Assembly (NCBI GenBank): GCA_022496205.1
Contig: WTXD01000006.1
Span: 372,001-436,000, forward strand
Length of the DNA stretch: 64,000 nt
Direction: 5' to 3'
Origin: Gloeopeniophorella convolvens
Taxonomy: Eukaryota; Basidiomycota; Agaricomycetes; Russulales
Made by a program: the position numbers and the translations under genes. Shown in pieces: positions 1-10,894 of the stretch (position 1 is its first letter; each line of letters opens with the position of its first letter). The notes beneath the pieces were generated by a model that saw only the letters and a program-made list of their open reading frames with translations, was not told the origin of the DNA and made no database searches.

Positions 1-459
1 GACATGTCGACGGAGGGTGTCCATGGATTGTCAGAGGTCGTTCGCTGTGTTTGTAGACGGGACGGTCACTCTACGCGCAGCATTATGGTCGACGACCGGA
101 GACGCTCGCCCCCGAGTACATAAGCAACGTGTTCCCCGCGTTGCCCCGACTGGAGCTATTGCCCTCTGGAGCTCGCTTCACTAGATTTCCATTACAGGAA
201 CCCTTGTATTCAAGTAGAGATACGCGAACAAAGATCAGCCAACGCTCGACAATGTTCTACGTTCGAACAGTTTACAGAAACAGGTCAGAGTAGAAGGACA
301 CACAATATATGTCGTGTGGATCAACGTCGTATAGATACACCGCGGATAAATAAATCAAAGATCGACAACCCTCCGCTGGGTACATCAGCAGGCCATAGAG
401 CGACCAGTAAGTGTGGCAAGAAAGACACATCACATGTCGCTTCAGATGCCTCGTGTGAT
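1..459. other. left-edge intergenic sequence
   Basis: No coding frame with recognisable protein character is visible. The short open frames overlap each other on both strands and lack splice-consistent extension. It probably holds the 3' flank of the minus-strand membrane-protein gene that ends at 460. Confidence 0.4.
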
Positions 460-1995
460 TTACTTGCGCGAGGGCTCAAAGTCGACGACCTCACGATCCA
501 CGGTGATTTTGACACCCTGTAAACCTGGTACCGTGGGGCTCGGGATGGCGTACCCGGCGTCGTAGTCCGAGTCGTTCATCGGCGATCCCTTACGGTCATG
601 CTCAGGAATAGGGATGATGTCGGGTTTGCCGTCGCTGCCGTCCCAGCCGTGCTCAGCCTTCTGGCCGATAGCGTCGAGGGTGTAGGTGGGAGCGGCGTGG
701 GTGTGCGAGTTGATCTGGAGAACCGAATTGGCATTCGCCGGCACGCGCGCAGAGCCAACACCGCGGGAAGCGGTGTGCGTGCCAGAACTCGAAGACCAGA
801 CACCGGCGAAGGAGCCACCCTCGCTGAGGGAGCCACGGACCGAGAGGATGATGCGAAGTGTCATCGTTGTTGTGATCACTGCGGTCATGCTGCGTCGATG
901 TGATCAACAGATTGTTCTGTATAAATACCTGGAGCCACCCATACCTCGTGACGATAGTCTTGATGCTATCAGCAGTCGTGTTGGGCTTGACGATGAACCA
1001 GAAGAGCATGTTGACCATGTTCACGACCCAAATAGCCTGTGGAGCGAGTGAGATAAGGGAGGAATGAAAATGGCGCATCACGTACACCGTAGAGATTGAG
1101 ACCATCACGGAGCATCAGCTTCCATGGGCTGAGCGCTTTGACGGAAAGGGACTGGATGGAGCGCCTCACGGCCAGTGCGAACTACCGGACGTGAAGTATC
1201 AGCCGCCGATGCGAAACCCAGTCGCGCTGCCAACGTACCGAGGCTGTGTAGAGGAGGGTGGCTGAGAGCCAGTAGACACCAACCCAGTTATGCTTCGGAC
1301 CAGCGATGCACCCCTGGCCGTCTTCCAACGGGACGGCTGTCAAGGAGGTTAGGCGAAAGATCATACGCGGACGAAAGGGGCGGCACGCACAGCGGTAGAA
1401 ACCACAGCAAATCGCGGTGACGACGACCTGAAGGGCGAGGAGTCCTCCCAAACCACCAAGCACGGGCCGGCTCTTGTCGTAGATGGCATGCACACGGATG
1501 GTGTGGACCGCTGGGAAAAGGCGGGAATTGAGCGGGACTTCTTTTGATGGAGGGAAGAAAACGCACTGGAGCAGGCCGCAAGAAGGATCGCGGTGCATAT
1601 GGGCTCGAACAAGAAGAAACTCTGGCACATCTGGAAGGAGATGAGAGCGCATAACGACCGGGGGATGTAGACTGACCGATCTCGACCATGCCGAGTCAAA
1701 GAATGCAACGCCTGTGCGGGGTAGACTCCTGAGCGATAGCCTGACGCGAGAGAGGGTACGCACCGACGATAATAAATTCCGCCGGCATGAAGAAGCGCAG
1801 GAAGAAAAAGATGGCCTTGAGGACAGGCCATCCTTCCTGCTTGAGGAGTTTCCAGCTCCTGGGGCTCAGGACGAGGGAGTCCCACGCGGCGACGGTGAGT
1901 GTGCAGACGAAGAAGTACTTATGTGCAGAGAGGTGAGCGGGGAGGCGAAGGGAGGGCGGGAGGTCCTCCGGGTTGATTGTAATGTTGCCAGACAT
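460..1995 (-). CDS. seven-helix integral membrane protein, function unknown
   Basis: This is a multi-exon gene whose ATG is at 1995 and whose stop is at 460-462. Hydrophobic segments follow one another through the spliced frame. They include a stretch after LSAHKYFF, a helix around VLKAIFFFLRFFMPAEFIIV, one at QSFFLFEPICTAILLAACS, one at LGGLLALQVVVTAICCGFY, one at HNWVGVYWLSATLLYTAS, one at VVNMVNMLFWFIV, and a last one before RIILSVRGSL. The C-terminal 110 or so residues are hydrophilic and presumably cytosolic. This layout matches the large Agaricomycete family of uncharacterised seven-helix proteins, which often begin with a short N-terminus and a hydrophobic 'YFFVCTLTVAAWD' type segment. 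No ligand or transport activity can be read from the sequence. The exon around the first intron (donor near 1760) was chosen because the alternative open frames lose the hydrophobic pattern. Neighbours give no functional clue. Confidence 0.75.
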
Positions 1996-4900
1996 GTTGA
2001 AGGAAAGAGGGAGGGGGATCCAAGGAGAGGACGAGGAGCTGCAGCGCTGATATTAAGTCGCGCCTGCAGAGACGCATCTTCCCACACCCATTCCGGCATC
2101 TCCCAGATCGAGCCTAAGTCATTCCCAATTCACTCGCCCCTCTCTGCTTTATCCGTTCTGCCGACCTCCCCCAGAAAACCAATTCGCAGGCCCGCCTACG
2201 ACCGACGCACATCACCCCCTGCGCCTCTAATACGGCTTTTCTCGCAAATTATCTCGCCTTTCCAGACGCAATGCGCTGCGTATCCGCGCTACGCTCCCAC
2301 TCGCGCCAAATCTGCTGTCATCATTTCGCCCTGTTTGATGCATCAGCAATCTGCCGCATCGAAAACCTGGCCCACCCCGAACTTTTCGCTTTTCGCTGCT
2401 GCTCGCATCTCCCAACTGGATTCCTTCCGCGCTTCTTCGTCTCACGGCGCGCGGTTCCTCGCCGACGAGGCCCTTACCTCTCGTGTCGGATGCAGTCCAG
2501 ACTGAATGCCACCGGCCGGTTGTTGCTGAGCACTCGGCGAGATGTGATCCCCTGATCTACGTTCTGGGGGAAGGGGCTCTCTGCATCACGTCTCGCAGCG
2601 CTTCCATGCTGATGACCCCACCAACCCAACAGTGCATTGGTCGCAACACAGAGATCTGTGGGCTGTGCCAGCTGTCAAAAGACTACATTTGGATCCAGTG
2701 AAGCTCCTCGTGGGTATCGTGTCGACGCCCGGCCCCTTTTGCGTCTAGCAGCGCGACGTCTTCGGCGTGCGAAAGAGGGTTGCTAGCCAGGTGGCGTATC
2801 TGAAGCAGAGGACGCCTCAAAGGCAAACCAAAGCCTGCGGCAGTGCCATTGCCACGGCTTTCCTCTGGCCAGTGCCAACATAACCCACGGTGCTGGCAAT
2901 GTGTCCAGCGCGTGCAGCCTCTCGCGGCGACTGACTGACAGCTCCAAGTCGAACAGTCCTCGTATTCTCACCGGCCTCTATGTTTCACCTTCGCCGCCAT
3001 TCTCATGTCGACCAGTCTCAGCAGTTCGGAAGGCCGTGGAGGCACGCGCATATATCCCCCTGAACTTGACACTGAGGTTGGAGCGTAGCCGGATCGCCCT
3101 CGGATAATGTCCGTAGGCGTCCAGGCTCGGTTGGTTCCCCGTGATGCACTCAAGGGCATGTGGCGGGGTCTTTTCCAATTTAGCTTCTACCTTCGTGACA
3201 CGGTTCTGCTCGATACAATTTACCGCCACGTGGCAGCTATCGGGTAGGCGCGCAAATAACACATGCCATACACATACCGGTGAGTGATTGTGAAATTTGT
3301 CAGGGCTTCTCCGTAGGACGAACCGTATGGCAACACACGGCAGTTGGCAAAAGCAACGCGGCACTGTTCGGTAATATCAATTCAGTGACACTTCGTTCGT
3401 AGTCACGAACTACAGGACAAGAGGCATCTAGGTACCGTTAGCCCCACTGTCCTCGTAGCGCTACGGGTGAGCCAGGCGCAGATTTCGTATCAATTAATTA
3501 CACGCTCCTGCTTCTCCAGGGCATGATGCAACACGGGTTATACCCATGAGTGGTCGCAGTAATGTTCACTGGATGGTGATACGATAGGTGTGTGTCGCCT
3601 CGGCGCTGCTCAGCTGGATACAGTAAGTATTGCACTAGCCAAGCGTGGCTGAAGGGTGGTATCAGCGAGCGCTCCGAGAACAAGCGTACCGCCTGCACAG
3701 GTCGGATGTCACAACCGCGTCAGGGTGACATTCCAGTAGCCGTGATGGCCACAGCCTGGCCACAGAAGGGCGCAGATGCCCGCCGTGCCACTGGCACGCC
3801 AAGTGCCAGGATACCTGACGTAACGCAACCTTCGGACAAACACGCCTCGGGATGTCAGTGGCGTGTAGAACTTCATCTACCCCATGAGCATCGCGTCGAG
3901 AGAAGCTGGATGGTGAAACAGGCCGCGAGGGGTCTCCAGTGCGGACATGCTCGCAAGTCCGAGCCAATACAACGAAGTCGCTAGCAGAAGCATGTGGTCG
4001 GCTCGGGGCATGTCGATCCCAAGTTGGCGTAGCCCAGCTGCGACGCAGCGATGATCGGAAGACGAAAGGCCGCTCTAGCGTAGTGCTTGGACACTTCCTC
4101 TTGCAGGCGTGATGGGCACAGTGAGGAGGCCCGAAAGGGACGTGAATGCAGCTCGGGCCGACGTGCCAGTCGACAGCTACATACCTTAGTGCTGCGGCGC
4201 TCCCGAACTCAAAATGTGATAAGACTTGGCACAAGGTGTGCAAGAAAGATTTGAGCAAGGTACCCGCTGCGCGCATTTTATATGCGTTCGCTGAGGTGCT
4301 TGATCAGCTTTGATGTGTAAAGCGAAGGCCGAGCAGTGGACGGACAGAATGCTCACCCGACGATGCCGGCCCGACTCGGTCTCCGCCTTCCGGAGCGAGT
4401 GACAGCGGACGTAAAGGGCAAAGGGCGGAAGTTCATACACTAGAAGAGTACCGGTATTGCTGAAGCTGGAAGCAGGCGAAAGAAGTACCGAAAAACATCG
4501 GGGAGGGCGACGTCAGAGCGACCGGAGGGATCAATGTTCTCAGGAGCGGTTGTCTGTGGCCATCCACAGCAGAGTCCGAGATCTATGGGCGGTGACACAA
4601 CTATGACGCAGTGATGGCAGAAAGCAACGCTGTGCGTGTATGTGGATTTCGGGACGCGCATGGCTCAAGGATATGCTGCGAACGGTAGAGTGTGATTTAC
4701 GCGGTCCGATTGCGGTGGCCTGCTGGGGTTTTTGATCTAGCAGGAACGGGGCAGGAGAGTGATGGTAGAGGGATAAGTGGTACCGGTAAGGATGTGAGAC
4801 AGGGATGCTTCCATAGAACAAGGATGGAAGGTGTAGCGGAACGAGTCGGAGGAACACGCCGCGGAACAAGCACCCGAGGGCGGCGGGGTGACTAAACCGG

Positions 4901-5234
4901 ATGACCCGTGCTGGCAACGCAGGCGCAGACAAGGGCAAGGAGATGATCGCTGGTGAGGTGGAGAACTGGGGAGCTCACTGGGGCGAGTGGCGCAGGCAAG
5001 AGCAAGGGGATGGTTGGGCGGGGACTCGGGGAGAGCGGGAGAGGCGCGGATGACGAGGCCGTCGGTGGACGAGGCGTCGGTGCCGGGACGACGCTCCGAG
5101 AGGCCGAGGTGCTATCCTATCCAATTGCCAATTGGCATCCGCCGTGGTCCTACCTTACAATTACGATACATACAAGATGCAGACGCCTTCCGCTCTGTCC
5201 ATCCTTTCCCCCAACCCACTCACTTCCCTCTACA
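1996..5234. other. 3.2 kb region without a supportable gene
   Basis: Open frames up to about 200 residues exist on both strands but show no family motif, no consistent splice chain and strong overlap with opposite-strand frames. A short minus-strand piece beginning with ATG at 4276 (about 30 residues, ending in a GTATGT donor-like site) sits directly behind a TATAAA at 4278-4283, but I cannot extend it into a convincing protein. The pyrimidine-rich sequence from about 5190 to 5234 is the probable core promoter and 5' leader of the next gene. Confidence 0.4.
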
Positions 5235-8200
5235 ATGCGCTGGCCCCGTGTTGCTAGGCGCCAGACACAGGACACCGTCACCCCTCGTCCCACCTCATCC
5301 TCCTCATCATCCGAAGGGACCCCGCCCCAGGACGAGCAGGTTGCTGCCGCCGCAAAGCCACCAGCGTTCCAGGATCCCGGCCTCGCCCGTCTCTTCTCGG
5401 ATGCCGCCCTCTTTGACCAGATCCTCACTTCCTGCCCCAATGTCCTCGAGGACGGCTTCCTCGCCGGGGACGACCAGTCCGTCCATGATTCCTTCAACGG
5501 CTTCTCGCAGCTCGTCGCCCGCGATCTCGACGAGGGCGAGCTCGCAGTCTCCGAAAAGCTGGCGCAGCTCTCCGTGAGCAATTGGGCATCCGCAGGAGCT
5601 GGCTCGTTGGCACCCGATGTCGATATCGACGAGTCCGATGAAAGCACATCGGACGAGGCCCACGGTGCTGTGGGCTCGCCACAGTCCACACTCAAGGAGG
5701 CTGGCGAGCCCGATTTCGAGGCCAAGCTCAAGCCCAGCGAGATCGTCGATCTTCTCGAGCAGGAATTCGGTACACTCGCGCCTCCGGGCCAGGAGAAATT
5801 GCTCCTCGAGACGGACGCCACCCTCTTCCACGATGTCGTTATCTTGGTGCGGCTTTCATTCTCGACCCCTTTGCGTGGCGGAAATCTCACACTTGCGATC
5901 GTTCTAGGGTGTCGTTCACCTCACCACGCACCGTCTGACGTTCCATGCCTCGCTGCTGTCGTCACAACCCAATTACCACCAAGATATTATCAAATCGGGA
6001 CCCGTCCTGATCCACCGCAAGGGACTCCACCGCAAGAGGAGGGTCTGGCTGCAGCTTTCCCATGACATGCTCAGTACGTACCCATCAAGCCAAGATGAGG
6101 ATAAGATCAAGCCCTTGCGGACCATTCTGCGTGAGTACATGCCCAGCTCTCTGTAAACGGCAATGTCTTTACGGTCTACGTTTCAGTATCTTCGATCAAG
6201 GACATCAGACCTCCGGAGTCGAAGCGCCTAAGGTACATTACGCTGACTTTCGAGACGAGTGCTGGCGCTATCGAATCCATCACCGAGTTTGACACGGAAG
6301 AGTCAGCCCGCGACTGGAGACGCGAACTGCAGGGTGAGCCCACCGTTATACACTGAATGGGGTCGAACTAAGCGCCTTTACAGGCGCTCTGTTCTTGTAT
6401 CGCAGGAATCGGCGTTCGGTCCTGATGCAGAATGAGTTGGACGACGTGAACGCAGTCCGCATCAACATCCCGCTCAGCCGCGTAGTCTCTCTAGAGAGGA
6501 CAAAGATGCTGTCATTCGCAGGACTCCTCTCGGTAGAGTTCGATACAAAGGCCCCTCACAGCGGCACAAACACGCCGCCGTCCGCGGAGCAGCCTGCTTC
6601 TCCCACAGAGGACAAGGCAGAAACATCCCTTCTTGATAATGGTACACCGGAGAAACAGGCGCTTCAAATTGGGATCCTTCGCAAAGATCCCATATGGGAC
6701 AGCGCGTCGACCTATGTCAATAAGGCCAAGGCTGCGGCGTCGCAGAGCACCACTTACTGGCCCGGGTCCAGAGTCTACATCGACGTCGACCCTCGTGCCA
6801 GCGGCAAATCAGAAGAATCCGACAGCAACGTCAGCGATCTTGTGAGGTCGGTCTCGTTTGCGCTCGGCTTGGATACCACCAAGGATATGTGGAGTGCGTG
6901 CAGATAGTTACTCTTAAGTTGACGCATCTAACTCTTTATTACAGTTAAGAAGGCCCATGTACATCGCTTCGCCCTCAGCTACTACGGTCGCCTTGCGGTG
7001 AATACCGAGTGTGTCGGCTTTTGGTCCAAGTCCATCACGAGTGGAGACATCCGGTACCGCGTCCCACTATCTCGAGTCAAGACCGTGAAGCCGCACGACA
7101 AGGGCCTGGCGCGCGACCACACCCTCGTAATCGAAATCCAAGGCCAGCACGACCTGCGCATCGGGTTCTCCGACGAGAAGAAGCGCGACGACGCGATCGC
7201 GCAGATCAACCGGTTCATCGGGCTCTCGCTGGAGCGGTATGCGACGGTATCCTCGCCCACGTCGCTCACGCCCACCGGTTCGCGCATGTCCTCGAGCGAC
7301 GACGTCTCGCTGCCGCACCGCTCCGTAACGATCGACCAGGTCATCGAGTCTCTCCCCGCGTCGCCGGACGACGCGACGTTCCACACGATCCACCACACGC
7401 AGTCAATGCCGCTGCGCAACCCGACGTCGATCCTCGCGCCGCTCTCGCGCGTGCCGTCGTCGCTGCAGAAGCAGCACCTGCCGCACGCGCTCAAGTCGAT
7501 CTTCCCCAAGGCGATCAACGTGCCCGAGGAGGTGCTCCTCGCGATGCCGTCGAAGCACTTTGTGTGCCTGACCATTGGCTCGCGCGGCGATGTGCAGCCG
7601 TACATTGCGCTCGGGCGCGGGCTGCAGAAGGAGGGGCACCGGGTGACGATCGTCACGCATGAAGAGTACAAGGCGTGGATAACGGGCTTTGGGCTCGAAC
7701 ACAGGACCGCGGGCGGTGATCCCGGCGCGCTGATGAAGCTCAGCGTGGAGAACAAGGTACGTGGCGAGGACCTTGCGTGCACATGGATCTGAAACTCGGT
7801 TTTGCAGATGTTTTCGCCCCAGTTCTTCAAGGAGAGTTTGTCCAACGTACGCGCGTTTCGCCCTTGCATTTCTGCTTCTTCTCTGACCCTCGGTTTAGTT
7901 CCGTACTTGGCTCGACGACCGTAGGCGGCTCCTCTTGGTGCCGCGTTGTCGCAGCTCACCGCTCCGTTTCAGTGCTCGTCGACTCGTGGGAGCAGTGCAA
8001 AGACGCAGATGTCCTACTAGAGAGCCCATCCGCGATGGCGGGCGTACACATCGCCGAGGCGCTCCGTGAGCGCAAACCTGCTGACCCGCCATTTCCGGCT
8101 GGCTAACTCTCATCTTAGATATCCCGTACTTCCGGACCTTCACCATGCCCTGGACAAAGTAAGCCTGCGCGCCTTGGTCTGCTGTTTCAGCGTGCTCACG

Positions 8201-9701
8201 CGGGCGGGGCGCAGGACGAAGGAGTTCCCGCACGCGTTCCTCGGGCCGCCCGTCGAGTCGCCGACGTTCAACGCGGCGTCGTACGTGTTGTTCGACAACG
8301 TTCTCTGGACCGCGACGTCCTCGCAGATCAACCGGTGGCGCAAGCACACGCTCGGCATCGGGCACACGGACATGGGCCACCTCGCGCAGTCCAAGATTCC
8401 GTTTATCTACAACTTTTCACAGGTGGGCAGCGCGTGGCGCTTAGTAATACCCCGCCTTTGCGCCCTGCTGACACGCGGCCCCCTATTCCAGGCTGTCGTG
8501 CCCAAGCCGCTTGACTGGGGCGACGCGACGGTGGTTTCTGGCTAGTAAGCACGCTCCACCTACCGTCCCACCCCAGCCGACCGATCGACGTTTTAGCTGG
8601 TTCCTCGATAACCCGGAGCTGGGCTGGACGCCGCCGCCGACGCTGGTCGCCTGGATGGCCAAGGCGCGCGCGGATGGCAAGCCGATCGTGTACATCGGCT
8701 TTGGGAGCATCACGGTGCCGAACCCGAAGCTCATCACGGAGCGCATCATCCGCGGCGTGCTGAAAAGTGGGTCGCGTCTGCCGCTTGTGGCGCGCACTGC
8801 TGACCCATGTTTGTGTGTGCTGTAGGCGGCGTGCGCGCGATCATCTCGAAGGGCTGGTCCGCGCGGATGGCCAAGGGCGGCGCGGAGGACGAGGTCGTGT
8901 TCCCCGAGGAGTGCTACTCGGTGCGTTGCGCCGCGCGCGAGCCCCTGTCCGTGCTGACGTTGCAATTTTTACGTGCAGCTCGACAAGGTGCCACACGAGT
9001 GCGTTCCGCGTCCTGGGTTGCTCGGGCCCGCGGCTTCTGCTGACGTGACGCTCCCACAGCTGGCTGTTCCCGCAGATCGACGCTGCTTTGCACCATGGTG
9101 GCGCCGGGACGACAGGCGCGAGCCTGCGGGGTAAGCACTTGGGCCCGTTTCGGGCATGCCGTCAGTGCGCTTACGCTCTGCCTGCAGCCGGAATCCCCAC
9201 GCTCATCCGCCCGTGGTTTGGGTGCGTGTCACGGGACGCTCGCTTGTGTAACGCGTGCTGACGCCTCGTCTGCAGCGACCAGTTCTTCTGGGCGGCGCGG
9301 GTCCAGAAGCTCGGGGTGTGTCCTGGGGCTTCTGTGCTTCTTTGCGGGGCAGCGATCGCTGATGTGACGTGGGTTTGTGTGGGGCAGGTTGGGATCAAAC
9401 TGAACAGCCTGCATTCGAAGGAGGTGGCGCATGCGCTCAAGAAGGCGACGAGCGACCGGTGCGTCTCGACGGGTGGCGCTGGGTGCTGGGCGCGCGGGGC
9501 TGACGGTCATCCTTGCAGCATCATGAAGGAGAAGGCGGCGGGCGTCGGAGAGCGCATCCGAGAGGTGACGTGCTGCTTTACTTTTTTCGCGCGGGCGGGT
9601 GCTGACGCGCGGGTGTGCAGGAGGACGGCGTGCGGACAGCAATCAGCACGATCTACACGTACCTCCCGCGCGCGGGGCGGGACCGCAAGACGATCGAGTG
9701 A
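5235..9701 (+). CDS. ATG26: sterol 3-beta-glucosyltransferase, Atg26/UGT51 type (copy 1)
   Basis: The enzyme transfers glucose from UDP-glucose to the 3-hydroxyl of ergosterol-type sterols; family members act at membranes and in some fungi in pexophagy. The ATG at 5235 opens a low-complexity leader (residues 1-35), followed by an acidic region and a GRAM domain (from [20 protein letters not shown] to [10 protein letters not shown]). A PH-like domain and a second GRAM-like domain come next ([14 protein letters not shown], then [13 protein letters not shown]). The glycosyltransferase half starts at [20 protein letters not shown], the UDP-sugar transferase N-terminal signature. The donor-site motif [17 protein letters not shown] and the following [20 protein letters not shown] lie near the C-terminus. 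Catalytic-site glycines and the two histidines are intact. The 3' half contains many introns, with exons as small as 20 and 22 bases. Stop TGA is at 9699-9701. A paralogue follows 1.2 kb downstream in the same orientation. Confidence 0.92.
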
Positions 9702-10894
9702 ATGTGGGTGCGCCCCGCATGCTTAATTTATGGACGCGTTAGTGTGTGGTATGTTGTGCCGTGACGAATCGTGACGATCTCCCCTCTGCTTTGTTGTGCG
9801 TTGGTACTGTATGATCCCAGCATGTTAATGATCCACCGTTCTTGTTGTTACCCCTCCGCAGCGAAGCTGCTGCTGCTCTTTGTTACCCCCCGGCTGTTAC
9901 TGTCGTATTTACTCTAGCACGAGATGTTGTTGTTGTATAAACCCGCGTTAATGATATTGTTGTAGGTAGAGCGCGGATCTACATGGACGCTTGCTTGGCA
10001 CGTGGGATCGCAGATACAGTCAAACCCCATACCACCTTTTCTCGAAGGCTGGAGCTGCGGTTCTACAGGTCATGATCATGAGTTATTGCAGGATATGGGT
10101 TCTGAGGGGGCCCAATCCTGTGTTTCTGTGGGCCGGAAGCCGTGTGTATTATGGCGGAAATGCCTTCATGGGTATGGGTTATGACAGGTTTGACTGTATA
10201 CTATTGATTGGCGGGCGGGCGTACAGTAAGCACGGCGTCGCCTCGAGTCCCGAACGCAAATCACCCTGCGAAAAGAGCCACCGGCCATGGCCACCCGTGC
10301 ATCGACCGGCACCGGCGTTCCAAGCCTGTCGCAGCGGGCGCAGAATCACGCTCGACGCGGTTGGCTGGGAGCGTGATAGTGAGACAAGTGATCTACGTCC
10401 GCCGGCGCACCGTATCGTGGCGCGGCGGGTGGGCTCGGGACGCTTTGTGAGACGCGGACGGCAGGAGTCAGAGGGCGGGCAGACGCGCGTTGGCTGATTC
10501 AGAAGATGACGGGATGACTGAATGCGATACGTGGGCGCAATCAGGTGGCCATAGCGGCACCTCCCACGGTCTGCCAGGCGCTGCAGGTGAGGCGAGAGGT
10601 GGCGAGAGTGGACGTGGGGAGGATTGGACGGGTGAGTGGGTAGAAGGAGGAGATGAAAGGGTTGTGGGCTCAATCGGATGGAAGATAAGAAGGCTGATCT
10701 GAGATCGGCCAAGGGTGACGCGCCGGAGCGGCTCTGCTTAGCACGGCTCAGCAGCTCAGCGGGGCTCTGCGCGGCGGCTCTGCTCGCATCTGTTTCCGTC
10801 TCCTGCAAATCATGGCTGCTTACAACTCTCCTTTTATATTATCTTCTCCTCGGCTCCGTTCCCTGTTTCCTCTCCTCTCTCTTCATCTCCCAAC
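9702..10894 (+). other. intergenic spacer between the glucosyltransferase copies
   Basis: It holds the 3' flank of copy 1 (AT-rich from about 9720 to 9960) and the promoter side of copy 2. Two overlapping open frames around 9990-10810 have no domain character and are on opposite strands. No transposon ends were seen that could explain the duplication. Confidence 0.5.
10832..10894 (+). promoter_or_regulatory. TATA-like element and pyrimidine tract before copy 2
   Basis: A TTTATATT element at 10833-10840 is followed by a C/T-rich stretch that runs almost to the ATG at 10895. TATA-like sites followed by CT blocks are common at basidiomycete transcription starts, so transcription probably begins inside the tract. 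The reading is positional; no binding site can be proven. Confidence 0.45.

Noticed and set aside
1714..2505. 263-residue plus-strand frame
   Set aside because: It lies antisense to the first exons of the seven-helix protein and continues into unstructured sequence; it has no domain character.
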